Shown here piece after piece: positions 1 to 7,553 of a stretch of 38,843 bases of DNA. Numbering within the stretch: position 1 is the stretch's first letter; the number at the start of each line of letters is the position of its first letter. The notes under the pieces were generated by a model. It did not search any database. It was not told the DNA's origin and was given only the letters and a program-made list of their open reading frames with translations. This DNA is from Acidobacteriaceae bacterium (GTDB lineage: Bacteria > Acidobacteriota > Terriglobia > Terriglobales > Acidobacteriaceae): positions 1 to 38,843 of the forward strand of contig PKXI01000317.1 of assembly GCA_003133425.1 (NCBI GenBank). Direction: 5' to 3'. The translations under genes and the position numbers were made by a program.

Positions 1-630
1 CCCGTGACGAACTTCGGGTAGCGCGGCCTGCGCTACCGGCTGATAGCTCTTGCGGTGCAATGGCGTCGGCCCCAGCAACTCCAACGCCGCCATGTGTTCC
101 GGCGAGCAGTAGCCCTTGTGCCGCGCCAGTCCATATCCGGGGTATTCGCTGTCCAGTTCCACCAGAAGCCGGTCGCGGTGCACCTTGGCCAGCACGCTTG
201 CGGCGGCAATGGAAAAACTGGTCGCATCGCCCTGGATGACGGCTTGCTGCGGGCAATCCCACTCAATCGTGTCGCGCCCATCAATGAGCAGAAAGTCCGG
301 GCTGAGGGCCAACTGCGAAATAGCCCGCCGCATCGCCTCGAGCGATGCACGGCGAATATTGATCCGGTCGATTGTTTCCGCATCCACCGCCGCAATCGCC
401 CACGCAACGGCATTCAGACGAATCTCGCGGTCAAGCTCGTTGCGCTTTTTTTCGGAGAGCTTTTTCGAGTCCGTCAGGCCCGGCAGGCGGCAGCCTTTTG
501 GAAGAATCACTGCCGCAGCGACGACCGGCCCGAACAGCGGCCCGCGCCCCACCTCGTCGATCCCGGCAATGCGCAGTGCTCCGCGTCCGCGCGCAGCCTC
601 TTCCAGCGTCCAACCGCAGACTATTGCCAT
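1..630 (-). CDS. rnhB: Ribonuclease HII, 3' end cut by window edge
   Basis: RNase HII cleaves the RNA strand of RNA/DNA hybrids and removes misincorporated ribonucleotides; it is cytosolic. The minus-strand frame opens with ATG at 630 and stays open for 210 codons to base 1, so the C-terminus is missing. The family signature GIDEVGRGP is at residues 23-31, followed by LTDSKKLSEKKR, an LLIDGRD strand and AKVHRDRLL, which together supply the acidic metal-binding residues (Asp25, Glu26, the Asp of IDGRD and the Asp of HRD). The family is usually about 200-260 residues, so only a short tail should be lost. It lies downstream of rplS in the same direction, but the rplS terminator lies between them. 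There is no Shine-Dalgarno before the ATG; TATACT sits 6 nt upstream, which suggests a leaderless transcript. Identification is secure; the start is supported by the absence of any in-frame alternative just upstream. Confidence 0.95.
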   Translation of the reverse strand, partial: MAIVCGWTLEEAARGRGALRIAGIDEVGRGPLFGPVVAAAVILPKGCRLPGLTDSKKLSEKKRNELDREIRLNAVAWAIAAVDAETIDRINIRRASLEAMRRAISQLALSPDFLLIDGRDTIEWDCPQQAVIQGDATSFSIAAASVLAKVHRDRLLVELDSEYPGYGLARHKGYCSPEHMAALELLGPTPLHRKSYQPVAQAALPEVRHG

Positions 631-636
631 GGTGCA

Positions 637-642
637 AGTATA
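637..642 (-). promoter_or_regulatory. -10-like TATACT 6 nt before rnhB start
   Basis: On the minus strand TATACT is separated from the rnhB ATG by six bases (631-636). No Shine-Dalgarno lies in that gap and no good -35 is seen at 16-18 nt. If it is a -10 box, transcription would start at or within a base or two of the ATG. Confidence 0.4.
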
Positions 643-704
643 TTTTGACGAGGTTGCGAATGATGAAATTCGTGGCTTCCCACCCTTGCGGCGGATTGCA
701 AGAA

Positions 705-734
705 GCAGATTCTTCGACTTCGCTCAGAATGACA
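705..734. repeat. Candidate dispersed intergenic repeat
   Basis: The stretch between the rnhB promoter and the rplS terminator contains a 30-bp block (GCAGATTCTTCGACTTCG followed by CTCAGAATGACA) that resembles a short intergenic motif I associate with acidobacterial genomes. Only one copy is in this window, so its repeat status is from memory and not shown here. Confidence 0.3.
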
Positions 735-785
735 GCAAGGATGGGGCACGGGGCTTTCGCGGATAGCCTGGGCTCTCAAAAAGCA

Positions 786-814
786 AAACCCCCAGCCGGA
801 TGGGCTGGGGGTTT
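786..814 (-). terminator. Intrinsic terminator of rplS
   Basis: A perfect 12-bp stem (786-797 with 803-814, AAACCCCCAGCC and its complement) with a 5-nt loop is followed on the minus strand by a T-rich run. It lies 31 bases past the rplS stop. Confidence 0.85.
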
Positions 815-844
815 GTTGAAAAGGGACGCCTTTGGTGAGAGAGC

Positions 845-1216
845 TTACGCGCGAACCTTGCCGGTCTCGCGGTCCACTTCGCGCAGACGAGCGGCCTTGC
901 CGCGCAGTCCGCGAATGTAGAACAGCTTGGCGCGCCGCACCTTGTAGCTGCGGATCTTCTCGATCTTGTCGATGACCTTGGAGTTGAAGGGGAAAATGCG
1001 CTCCACCCCTTGCCCAAAGCTCATCTTGCGCACGGTAAAGGTACCCTGGGGTCCTTTGTTGATGGCGATGACGAGGCCTTCGAAGGCCTGGAGGCGCTCT
1101 TTATCGCCTTCCTTGATCTTGACCTGGACGCGAACCTGGTCGCCGGGGACAAACGCGGGCAAATCGGTGCGCTTCAGCTTGTCGGCCAAGCGCTGCATTA
1201 CTGGATGTATGGACAT
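845..1216 (-). CDS. rplS: 50S ribosomal protein L19 (bL19)
   Basis: bL19 sits at the 30S-50S interface of the ribosome. The 123-residue protein has the expected length and sequence: the N-terminal [16 protein letters not shown] helix, the basic beta-barrel core with [11 protein letters not shown] near residues 45-55, the segment [19 protein letters not shown], and the basic C-terminal [20 protein letters not shown]. The start at 1216 is supported by a GGAAGAG Shine-Dalgarno just upstream. In many bacteria rplS follows rpsP-rimM-trmD; here the next upstream gene is a divergent DinB-like gene, so that operon is not intact in this window. A strong intrinsic terminator follows the gene. Confidence 0.97.
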   Translation of the reverse strand: MSIHPVMQRLADKLKRTDLPAFVPGDQVRVQVKIKEGDKERLQAFEGLVIAINKGPQGTFTVRKMSFGQGVERIFPFNSKVIDKIEKIRSYKVRRAKLFYIRGLRGKAARLREVDRETGKVRA

Positions 1217-1301
1217 GGTCTCTTCCTGCTGTTGAACTCAGAACTTCAAGTTTATCAGAGAAACACCCCCAGCGCCTAATCGCCCGGAAGCCCTTTTGCA
1301 G

Positions 1302-1307
1302 TATAGT
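1302..1307 (+). promoter_or_regulatory. -10-like TATAGT 8 nt before DinB-like gene
   Basis: TATAGT is followed by eight bases and then the ATG at 1316. There is no Shine-Dalgarno in the interval, so a leaderless mRNA is likely if this is the -10 box. Confidence 0.4.
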
Positions 1308-1315
1308 TTTCCGGT

Positions 1316-1786
1316 ATGAACTCTGACCGCGAACTGCTTCGGCACACTTTGGCGACCCTGGCTTACCGGGCCGCTCGCGCGCTTGAAGACGCTCCGGAGA
1401 CCTTTGCCACCTTCGACGAGGCTGGCCGCCAGCCTGCGCAAATCCTGGCCCACATGGGCGATCTGTTTGACTGGGCGCTGAGCATGGCCGAGGGCAAGCA
1501 GCGCTGGCATAACTCCCAGCCGCTGCCGTGGCCTGAGGAGCAGCGCCGGTTCTTCGCGTCGCTGCAGGCGTTTGATGGCTATCTCACGTCCGGCGAACGG
1601 ATCCATGCGCCACTTGAGCGGCTTTTTCAGGGGCCGGTGGCCGATGCTCTTACCCACGTAGGCCAGCTCGCCATGCTGCGCCGCCTGGCCGGCTGCCCCA
1701 TCCGGGGCGAGAACTACTATGTGGCAGAGATCTCCCTGGGCAGACTAGACCCCAGCCAGGCGGCGCCGGTAAAGCCGTTCAAATAG
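1316..1786 (+). CDS. DinB-like four-helix-bundle protein
   Basis: This 156-residue protein looks like a member of the DinB/YfiT-like superfamily of four-helix bundles, which bind a metal through histidines; several members are thiol transferases and many have no known function. The support is an N-terminal helix (RELLRHTLATLAYRAARAL), the pattern ILAHMGDLFDWALSM with His46, and THVGQLAMLRRLAG with His114. The usual third histidine of the HxxxH in the last helix is replaced by Leu118, so metal binding may be reduced. It is divergent from rplS. No Shine-Dalgarno is visible before the ATG at 1316; a TATAGT hexamer lies 8 nt upstream. No partner gene hints at a substrate. Confidence 0.75.
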   Translation: MNSDRELLRHTLATLAYRAARALEDAPETFATFDEAGRQPAQILAHMGDLFDWALSMAEGKQRWHNSQPLPWPEEQRRFFASLQAFDGYLTSGERIHAPLERLFQGPVADALTHVGQLAMLRRLAGCPIRGENYYVAEISLGRLDPSQAAPVKPFK

Positions 1787-1802
1787 GGATGTAGTCGCAG
1801 CC

Positions 1803-2480
1803 TTAGCGGCGGTCGTGCCCGTCCATTTGTTGAGACATGCCTCGGTCATAGCCACGCCTGAAGGCTTCACGGTACTGGTCACGCAAGCCGCGCGGAACAC
1901 TCGGATGACGGTACTCATCGCGGTTGTCCACGTTTGGCCGGCGGTGGTTGTCGAGATCTTTGCGGGCGCCTTGCATTCCATCCTGAAAGCCACGGCGCTG
2001 GATATCGCTGCCCATTCCCTGGCCCATATACGGGCCACCCTGGTCGTCGTCGCGCATTTGCTGGCCGGGTCCACGCATCTGCTGGTCGGGCTGACGCATT
2101 TGCTGTTCAGTCTGACCAACCGGCTCTTGATTTCCGCCCGTCAGGTGAGACACACCCCGTTCATAGCCGCGGCGAAAGCCATCACGATAGGCTTCCCGCT
2201 GTTCGCGCGGAAGGCGGGGATCGCGGTACTCGTCGCGATTGTTCACGTCCGGCTGGCGGTGATTGCCGAAATCCTTGCGCGCGCCTTCAATGCCATCCTG
2301 GAAACCTTTGCGTTGAATCTCCTGCAATTCCTGCGGAGGGGCATCCCAGTTGCCGCGATCCTGGGCATAGGCAGTGAGGCGCGGCGCCTCCTGGGATTGG
2401 CTGGATGCCTGGGCCATGCAAAATCCTGTGGCGCCGAGGAAAAGGGAAAGTGCCGGTACTGCCATCCGATTGAGAGTCAT
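1803..2480 (-). CDS. Secreted protein with internal duplication
   Basis: A 225-residue exported protein of unknown function. The start at 2480 was chosen because AAGGAGAT lies just upstream and the N-terminus then reads as a signal peptide (MTLNRMAVPALSLFLGA, hydrophobic, ending near AQA). A frame-open extension to 2573 has no ribosome site. The mature part holds two copies of a charged unit of about 58 residues. Each begins IQR(K/R)GFQDG, continues with GARKD, N(H)R and RDEYR, and ends FRRGY(E/D)RG. They are separated by a Gln/Met/Asp-rich linker with repeated QQMR. The units are rich in Arg, Asp, Gln and Tyr and probably helical or flexible. It converges with the DinB-like gene, the two stops being only 16 bases apart. 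I know no function for this family. Confidence 0.8.
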   Translation of the reverse strand: MTLNRMAVPALSLFLGATGFCMAQASSQSQEAPRLTAYAQDRGNWDAPPQELQEIQRKGFQDGIEGARKDFGNHRQPDVNNRDEYRDPRLPREQREAYRDGFRRGYERGVSHLTGGNQEPVGQTEQQMRQPDQQMRGPGQQMRDDDQGGPYMGQGMGSDIQRRGFQDGMQGARKDLDNHRRPNVDNRDEYRHPSVPRGLRDQYREAFRRGYDRGMSQQMDGHDRR

Positions 2481-2614
2481 GGCTTCTATCTCCTTTGCTT
2501 CTCGCAATTTCCCAGCATGCTTGTACTGAGACAGGGATAGGATACCGGACATAGCAGTGGCACGAATGCTCACTGTTGATCAGCGTCGGAGCTAAGGGGA
2601 AAGAGCCCCAGCCC

Positions 2615-3475
2615 CTACCGCAGCAGGTCTTCGAGGGTGGTGCTCAGGCTGGTTTTGTCATCGCGATACTTGACGATGACTGCAGCGTAAAGACTTAATC
2701 CCCACTCCTGGCCCTTGCCCTTGGTCACCGCGCGCGAGCCGGGCACGACCACAGCGTTCTCAGGGACGATCAGCGGCAGCTCTTCGGTGGCACGCAGAAC
2801 CTGGCCGCTCACCAGGTTGAAGACCGGGGTGCCCCGGGTCAAAATGGTTCCCGCAGCCAGCACCGCGCCCTTGCGAACGATGGTGCCTTCGTACACGCCG
2901 CAATTGCCGCCCACCAGTACATCGTCTTCAATCACCACCGGGCCAGCGTTGACCGGCTCGAGAACGCCGCCAATCTGCGCAGCCGCGCTGAGGTGTACCC
3001 GTTTGCCGATCTGCGCGCAGGAGCCAACCAGCGCGTGCGAGTCAACCATCGTGCCCTCGTCCACATACGCTCCAGCATTGATGTACATGGGCGGCATGCA
3101 GACCACGCTCCGCGCCACGTACGCTCCCGAGCGGATGGATGAACCGCCTGGAACCACGCGCACCCCGTCGCTCGCGTCAAAATGCTGCACCGGGTAGGTG
3201 TGCTTGTCTACGAACGAAAGCCCCCCGGCGGGCTGTTCTTCCAGGGCCCCAAGGCGGAAGCCAAGCAGAATGCCCTGCTTCACCCAGGCATTCACGCGCC
3301 AGCCGGTCGCAGAGGCAGGGTCAGGAGAGGCGGAGCGTATTTCGCCGCTCTCGAGGGCCGCGCGCAGGGAAAGAAAGGCAGCCATCGCGTCGGGGTCTCC
3401 CACGGCGGCCGGTCCGGCGGCAAAGTGCCGCTCGATGGTCGTTTGCAGTTGGAAAATGGTCTGGATTGCACTCAT
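2615..3475 (-). CDS. dapD: Tetrahydrodipicolinate N-succinyltransferase
   Basis: DapD (EC 2.3.1.117) succinylates tetrahydrodipicolinate in the succinylase branch of the diaminopimelate/lysine pathway, feeding peptidoglycan and lysine in the cytosol. The 286-residue protein (family about 275) has an alpha-helical N-terminal domain with GWRVNAWVKQGILLGFR, then a left-handed parallel beta-helix of hexapeptide repeats (about residues 105-230) with the conserved stretches SGAYVARSVVCMPPMYINAG, DEGTMVDSHALVGSCAQIG and GGNCGVYEGTIV, and a C-terminal part containing VVVPGSRAVTKGKG. No other dap gene is in the window. The ATG at 3475 has no Shine-Dalgarno; a TAGACT hexamer and a small hairpin lie immediately upstream, and the 117-bp inverted-repeat element lies beyond them. 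Confidence 0.96.
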   Translation of the reverse strand: MSAIQTIFQLQTTIERHFAAGPAAVGDPDAMAAFLSLRAALESGEIRSASPDPASATGWRVNAWVKQGILLGFRLGALEEQPAGGLSFVDKHTYPVQHFDASDGVRVVPGGSSIRSGAYVARSVVCMPPMYINAGAYVDEGTMVDSHALVGSCAQIGKRVHLSAAAQIGGVLEPVNAGPVVIEDDVLVGGNCGVYEGTIVRKGAVLAAGTILTRGTPVFNLVSGQVLRATEELPLIVPENAVVVPGSRAVTKGKGQEWGLSLYAAVIVKYRDDKTSLSTTLEDLLR

Positions 3476-3480
3476 TGCAT

Positions 3481-3500
3481 TTCGAGTCTATCAACTCGAA
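3481..3500 (-). promoter_or_regulatory. Hairpin just upstream of dapD start
   Basis: A perfect 7-bp stem (TTCGAGT at 3481-3487 with ACTCGAA at 3494-3500) and a 6-nt loop end five bases before the dapD ATG. It overlaps the candidate -10 hexamer, so it could be an operator for a dimeric regulator; this is inference. Confidence 0.35.
3485..3490 (-). promoter_or_regulatory. -10-like TAGACT 9 nt before dapD start
   Basis: On the minus strand TAGACT is followed by nine bases and then the dapD ATG. It fits a TANNNT -10. A TTGACC hexamer lies at 3503-3508 but only 12 nt away, too close for a normal -35. Confidence 0.3.
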
Positions 3501-3510
3501 TTGGTCAAAC

Positions 3511-3627
3511 TAGAGCGGTTCCACAATTCACGCGCCCTTTCTGGCATCATGCGAGGTGGCATTTTCTTAAGGAAAATGCCACTGGACGGCAATGGCTTCA
3601 GGGTACAGCAATTGTGGAACCGCTTTA
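3511..3627. repeat. 117-bp MITE-like inverted-repeat element
   Basis: The ends are an 18-nt inverted repeat (3511-3528 and 3610-3627, 17 of 18 matching; core AGCGGTTCCACAATT). Inside is a perfect 11-bp hairpin (GTGGCATTTTC at 3556-3566 with its complement at 3572-3582, loop TTAAG). The arms between show further partial complementarity. There is no ORF and no clear target-site duplication. It fills the space between dapD and the hypothetical gene upstream. It could be a non-autonomous mobile element, a REP-type element or a structured RNA. Confidence 0.6.
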
Positions 3628-3682
3628 GACAAAATGGCCGGTGGGCTTAGAAACAGTCGAGGTCGCCGTGGTTACGCAGGCC

Positions 3683-4108
3683 TCAGGCAGGGTTGAACGG
3701 GTCAGCCGCCGGTTTGTTCCGCGTATGTCCGTTCCACACAATGAGCCGCAGCCGAAAGCAGTTCTTCCCATTCGGAATCATTGCCAGCGGAATCGGATCC
3801 CGACTCGGGCTTACGTGGAAATTCTTTGACTCCAGCCACGCGCCCAGCCGGGGATCGCGAATCTCAAGCTGGCCCTGCCAGAAATCAGGCTCAAGCCAGC
3901 ACTTAATCTGAAGATGATCGAGCTGCAACTCGACGACTGTTGCGTCTTTGGGGAAATATCGCCGGACGTTGTTTGCGCCGACCTGCAATCCGGTGATTTC
4001 CAGTCCCTTGCGTTGCGTCGTGACCACCATCGCTTGCCTGCCGTTCAACGCCCATCGCTCAACTGTCGACAAGGTAAGTCTAGGCAGAAGGCCGGGGTTA
4101 GCCGGCAT
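3683..4108 (-). CDS. Hypothetical protein
   Basis: A 141-residue frame on the minus strand, upstream of dapD and in the same direction. I do not recognise a named family. The central part (TVVELQLDHLQIKCWLEP, WQGQLEIRDPRLGAWLESK) and the C-terminal part (PIPLAMIPNGKNCFRLRLI) have a normal mixture of polar and hydrophobic residues and look like a small beta-rich cytosolic protein. No signal peptide or membrane segment is visible. The start is uncertain: neither the ATG at 4108 nor the in-frame ATG at 4030 has a good ribosome site. It is the only sensible gene in the interval between dapD and pyrH. Confidence 0.55.
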   Translation of the reverse strand: MPANPGLLPRLTLSTVERWALNGRQAMVVTTQRKGLEITGLQVGANNVRRYFPKDATVVELQLDHLQIKCWLEPDFWQGQLEIRDPRLGAWLESKNFHVSPSRDPIPLAMIPNGKNCFRLRLIVWNGHTRNKPAADPFNPA

Positions 4109-4308
4109 TCCGGTGCACGAAATCCCAGATGTAAATTCCTGATTTGAAATCGGCGTGGCCGCGAGTCAAATCAGGAAAGATACTGAAGCCAATTCCACGG
4201 CATCGTTGTTCTCTGGGTTCTTCCTGATAAATCGCAATTCGGGGTTGGCGAAAGCTGGTAATACCTGTGCCTGGGAGGCCGTTAATCCCACCGTTCAGGC
4301 TCTTATGC

Positions 4309-4314
4309 GATACT
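4309..4314 (+). promoter_or_regulatory. -10-like GATACT 9 nt before pyrH start
   Basis: GATACT is followed by nine bases and then the pyrH ATG. It deviates from TANNNT at the first base, and a weak GGAAAG Shine-Dalgarno is also possible, so this is a weaker candidate than the others. Confidence 0.2.
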
Positions 4315-4323
4315 CGGAAAGAC

Positions 4324-5028
4324 ATGTATAAGCGGATCGTTCTCAAGCTTTCAGGTGAGGCGCTGGCAGGGTCGCGCGGTTTCGGCATTGATGCGGAAAA
4401 AGTGTCGGAGATTGCCGGCGAGCTGGCTGAAATTCACGCCCTGGGCGTGGAAGTTGGAATTGTGGTGGGCGGAGGCAACATTTTCCGCGGCGTCGAGGGA
4501 CAGGCCCGGGAGATGGATCGGGTGAGCGCCGACAGCATGGGCATGCTCTCCACCGTGATCAACGCCATCGCTTTGCAGGACTCGCTTGAAAAGCGCGGCG
4601 TACAGTGCCGCGTAATGAGTGCCGTTTTCATGAATCAGCTGGCCGAGCCATACATTCGCCGGCGCGCCGTGCGCCACCTTGAAAAAGGCCGCATTGTGAT
4701 CTTTGCTGCCGGTATTGGCAACCCGTTCTTCTCCTCCGACACGGCAGCCAGCCTCCGCGCCATGGAGATCAAGGCCGACGTGCTGCTGAAGGGCACAAAG
4801 GTGGAAGGCGTCTACAACGCTGACCCAGTGCTGTTCAAAGATGCCGTCAAGTACGACGAGATTACTTACATGGAGATCCTGCGCCAGGGACTCAAGGTGA
4901 TGGACCTGACCGCAGTGAGCCTGTGTAAAGACAACAACCTGCCAATGATCATCTTCAACATGAACCAGCCAGGGAATATCCGGCGAGTCGTGATGGGCGA
5001 AAAGGTCGGCTCGCTGGTTACGGCGTAG
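4324..5028 (+). CDS. pyrH: UMP kinase
   Basis: PyrH phosphorylates UMP to UDP with ATP, an essential cytosolic step in pyrimidine nucleotide synthesis. The 234-residue protein matches the bacterial amino-acid-kinase-fold family in length and motifs: VLKLSGEAL at residues 6-14, GGGNIFRG at 49-56, the [34 protein letters not shown] region at about 135-168, and a C-terminal [21 protein letters not shown]. The ATG at 4324 begins the conserved [12 protein letters not shown]; a longer frame back to 4267 has no support. In most bacteria pyrH lies in rpsB-tsf-pyrH-frr; none of these is next to it here, so it probably has its own promoter. Confidence 0.97.
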   Translation: MYKRIVLKLSGEALAGSRGFGIDAEKVSEIAGELAEIHALGVEVGIVVGGGNIFRGVEGQAREMDRVSADSMGMLSTVINAIALQDSLEKRGVQCRVMSAVFMNQLAEPYIRRRAVRHLEKGRIVIFAAGIGNPFFSSDTAASLRAMEIKADVLLKGTKVEGVYNADPVLFKDAVKYDEITYMEILRQGLKVMDLTAVSLCKDNNLPMIIFNMNQPGNIRRVVMGEKVGSLVTA

Positions 5029-5062
5029 AAGCAGGGAACAGTGAACAGTGAACAGGGAACAG
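5028..5062 (+). repeat. Heptanucleotide array behind pyrH
   Basis: Five contiguous 7-nt units of consensus KGAACAG start at the last base of the pyrH stop codon (units at 5028, 5035, 5042, 5049 and 5056). The first unit deviates (GAAGCAG). Similar arrays follow two other genes in this window. Confidence 0.7.
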
Positions 5063-5111
5063 ATCCATATCCAACCTGCAACTCACTGCTCTTTGGCCCG
5101 ACCGCGTTTTT

Positions 5112-5146
5112 CTGAACCCTGAACCCTGAACCTTGGTCCCTGCTCT
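5112..5146 (-). repeat. Heptanucleotide array, reverse orientation
   Basis: Three exact 7-nt units CTGAACC (5112-5132, the complement of GGTTCAG), followed by two decayed units, lie just upstream of the acyltransferase gene. The unit type GGTTCAG also occurs in the array at 38114. Confidence 0.6.
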
Positions 5147-5167
5147 CACGGAGACGTCTAACAACGC

Positions 5168-6268
5168 GTGGAGATCAAGAAGCCAGCCCGGCTGAATGCA
5201 CTTACAGGCTTGCGCACCTTCGCGGCCATCAACATTGTCTTCTTTCATTTTTCCAATCCCCAGTGGTTTGGCTTCCTCGCGCCGGTAGTCAATGCAGGCT
5301 TTGCCTCGGTCAGCTTTTTCATTTTGCTTTCGGGGTTTGTGCTGGCCTATAACTACGCTGACCGGGCGCGATCGGGAGAGCTGGATAAAGTGCGCTTCTG
5401 GGAGGCGCGCTTCACGCGGCTCTATCCCGTATACCTGCTTAGCCTGCTGCTGAGCTGGCAAGTGGTGCCGGCCGAGTACGCTGCCCACACGCATGCCATG
5501 TTTTGGACCGGCATGGTGCTTTCGCCACTATTGCTGCAGGGATGGATTCCCTCCATCGCCACATTTCTGAACACGCCAGCCTGGACCATGTCGGCAGAGG
5601 CGTTCTATTACCTGCTCTTCCCGTGGATGGCGAGTTGGAAGAAGCCCGCCCGCGTTGCGCCGCACCTGGTTACCATGGCGGTCGTGTGGATGCTGGGCAT
5701 GGTTCCGGGAGCGCTCTACATCGCGTTCAATCCGGACGGCATTCCACATCCCGACCGCTGGAGCTGGGGCCCGTGGCTCCAGGCGCTCAAATACACGCCG
5801 TTGCCGCACATGGCGAGTTTCTTCTTCGGGGTTTTGCTGGCCAGCCTTGACGAGATGATTGGACGGTCCAGCCGCCTGCGGCTGATTCTCGGGGTGACAG
5901 GATTCGTCGCCACTTTCGGCATTCTCGAAATGGGGCCCCTCGTGCCCTATCCCATCGTTCACGATGGCCTGCTGATGCCGCTGTTCGGCTGCATCATCCT
6001 CGGGCTTGCAGGCAACAACCGGCTGGCTTATGCACTCAGCTGGCGGCCGCTGGTCTTTGTGGGTGAGGCCAGCTATTGTCTCTATCTTCTGCACTTCAAT
6101 TTCTGGAACCTGATTCACGACACGCATGTGCTGGATCGGCTGGGCGTGGCCCGCTTCGATCCGTGGATCAGTTACGTGGTGCTGATTGCGATGGCGGTGG
6201 CCGCTTTGCACCTGGTCGAAAAACCGGCCCAGCGCCTGCTGCGCTCATGGATGCACGTGTGGAGATAG
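5168..6268 (+). CDS. Acyltransferase 3 family membrane protein
   Basis: An integral membrane O-acyltransferase of the acyltransferase-3 (OafA/YrhL-like) family, which transfers acetyl or other acyl groups to sugars of surface polysaccharides or lipids. The 366-residue protein has the family start LNALTGLRTFAAINIVFFHF with Arg16 and His27 (the conserved Arg and catalytic His), then about ten hydrophobic segments, and the motif FWEARFTRLYPVYLLSLLL. It ends in the usual EKPAQRLLR. The chosen start is GTG at 5168 with an ACGGAGA ribosome site upstream. It stands alone between pyrH and a convergent gene, so the acceptor cannot be guessed. Confidence 0.9.
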   Translation: MEIKKPARLNALTGLRTFAAINIVFFHFSNPQWFGFLAPVVNAGFASVSFFILLSGFVLAYNYADRARSGELDKVRFWEARFTRLYPVYLLSLLLSWQVVPAEYAAHTHAMFWTGMVLSPLLLQGWIPSIATFLNTPAWTMSAEAFYYLLFPWMASWKKPARVAPHLVTMAVVWMLGMVPGALYIAFNPDGIPHPDRWSWGPWLQALKYTPLPHMASFFFGVLLASLDEMIGRSSRLRLILGVTGFVATFGILEMGPLVPYPIVHDGLLMPLFGCIILGLAGNNRLAYALSWRPLVFVGEASYCLYLLHFNFWNLIHDTHVLDRLGVARFDPWISYVVLIAMAVAALHLVEKPAQRLLRSWMHVWR

Positions 6269-6372
6269 CTGCGCGAGGCGCCGCACTTCTTTGGCATCTC
6301 ACGGGGGACCACACTGCGACTCGTCATTGGATTTGATGTATTAGCGCAAGGCCATTCCTATTTGGCAAAGAA

Positions 6373-6402
6373 GAAGGCCCATCCTTGTGGGAATGGGCCT
6401 TC
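6373..6402 (-). terminator. Terminator between convergent genes
   Basis: A 10-bp stem (GAAGGCCCAT at 6373-6382 with 6393-6402) with a 10-nt loop. On the minus strand it is followed by TTCTTTG, so it best serves the secreted-protein gene ending at 6431; it may also stop transcripts from the acyltransferase gene. Confidence 0.7.
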
Positions 6403-6430
6403 CTATTCAAAGAGGGACGTGTGAGGCTGT

Positions 6431-7273
6431 TTACTTTTTGCCCCAGAAGTCAGGCGAAGCGGTTAGCCATGAATCGGGCACGTAGCTCATGCCAGAGCTG
6501 AAAGCGAACAGATCGCTCTCGGAAGATTCGATGGTGGCATCCAGACCTTTTCTGAGCAGATCCAGCTGGTCCGGGCCCACGGATTCGGAGAATTTGTTGT
6601 CGTCGTGCATCGCGTCCACCGTAGCGAGAGATTCCATCGGGGTCGCGAGGATGTAGGTGTTGTCGCTGCCCTGACCGTACATCTTCTCGAACATGGCCCA
6701 GCGCGCTTCGGGAATCGACGATTGATACTCCTTGACCAGGAGCTTGACCACATGCTCCCATTCCTGGCGGTGTCCTGAGCGGACGTGGAAGAGAATGATC
6801 CGCATGAAACGCATTTTGGAGAGATCGATCGCAGCGCCGAGGCTGAGGTCCTTCTCGTAGGAGTAGATGCTGTTGTGAACCGCGGCGATCATCGGACCCT
6901 CTTCGGCGTTGTCCGCCCTCAGCGTGTCCTGGAGCTTCGTCATGGCCATCGCTGCCGCGTGATCCTTTTGCATATCGGCGAAGGATTCAAAGCCATGCAT
7001 GTAAAGAACATGGCTGCCGCCGGTAATGGACGACAGGGTGAGGTAGTGGTTCGGGGAATTGGCCGCGCGCTGGGCCTCGACCTCTTCGCGTTCAATCTTT
7101 GCGTAGGCGCCGCCCTGTTCGGGTTTGAGCTCGACATTGCCTATGCGGAGGTATTTGCTGGGGCCGTGAAGCTGGCCGGCATCCTGTTGCGCGAGGGCCG
7201 CGGGCGCCGGGTTGAGTGTGATTCCTGCAAACAAAAGACACAGAGTGGCTGGGGAAGCGATTCGAACTTTCAT
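6431..7273 (-). CDS. Secreted protein of unknown function
   Basis: A 280-residue exported protein. The start at 7273 follows a strong GGAGGAAAAG ribosome site, and the N-terminus is a clean signal peptide (MKVRIASPATLCLLF, ending around ALAQQ). The mature part appears to hold two similar halves of about 110 residues. Each begins with a strand (YLRIGNVELKPEQG at about residue 40; MRFMRIILFHVRSGHRQEW at about 155), followed by a helix with paired acidic and basic residues. This pattern resembles the ferredoxin-like alpha/beta barrels of the NIPSNAP/ABM type, but that is inference. It ends just after a Trp/Pro-rich tail (PDSWLTASPDFWGKK). Monocistronic, with its own terminator. Confidence 0.8.
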   Translation of the reverse strand: MKVRIASPATLCLLFAGITLNPAPAALAQQDAGQLHGPSKYLRIGNVELKPEQGGAYAKIEREEVEAQRAANSPNHYLTLSSITGGSHVLYMHGFESFADMQKDHAAAMAMTKLQDTLRADNAEEGPMIAAVHNSIYSYEKDLSLGAAIDLSKMRFMRIILFHVRSGHRQEWEHVVKLLVKEYQSSIPEARWAMFEKMYGQGSDNTYILATPMESLATVDAMHDDNKFSESVGPDQLDLLRKGLDATIESSESDLFAFSSGMSYVPDSWLTASPDFWGKK

Positions 7274-7522
7274 GAACTTTTCCTCCGGGGATGGTTTAAA
7301 GCATGTTGGCAAGCATAGCACGCGATAAGAGTAATGACTGCAAGAGTTTCGGCCGGTTGCCGAAGTAGGGGATGCACACGCAAGGCAGATACTTTAGGCA
7401 ATGGGAGAATGGCGGCGCCCCCCGAATTTTCACCGCCGCGTCGACGACGGAGATGAATATCTCCGCAAATGAACTGATTTGGGAATGCACATTCGATAGA
7501 TAGTCAAAAGTTGCAGCCAGCA

Positions 7523-7551
7523 AAAAGCCCAGCCTTCGTGGCCGGGCTTTT
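7523..7551 (-). terminator. Terminator of first propeller lipoprotein gene
   Basis: The stem AAAAGCCC/GGGCTTTT plus GCC/GGC around a single A-C mismatch, loop TTCGT, lies 27 bases past the stop codon on the minus strand and ends in a T run. Confidence 0.75.
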
Positions 7552-7553
7552 CA

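Noticed and set aside
55..648. 197-codon plus-strand frame at the left edge
   Set aside because: It lies opposite rnhB, which has a full set of RNase HII motifs.
4098..4388. Short minus-strand frame overlapping the pyrH start
   Set aside because: No ribosome site and no family similarity; would overlap pyrH antisense.
5028..5146. Possible CRISPR array
   Set aside because: Units are 7 nt with no spacers, and no cas genes are present.
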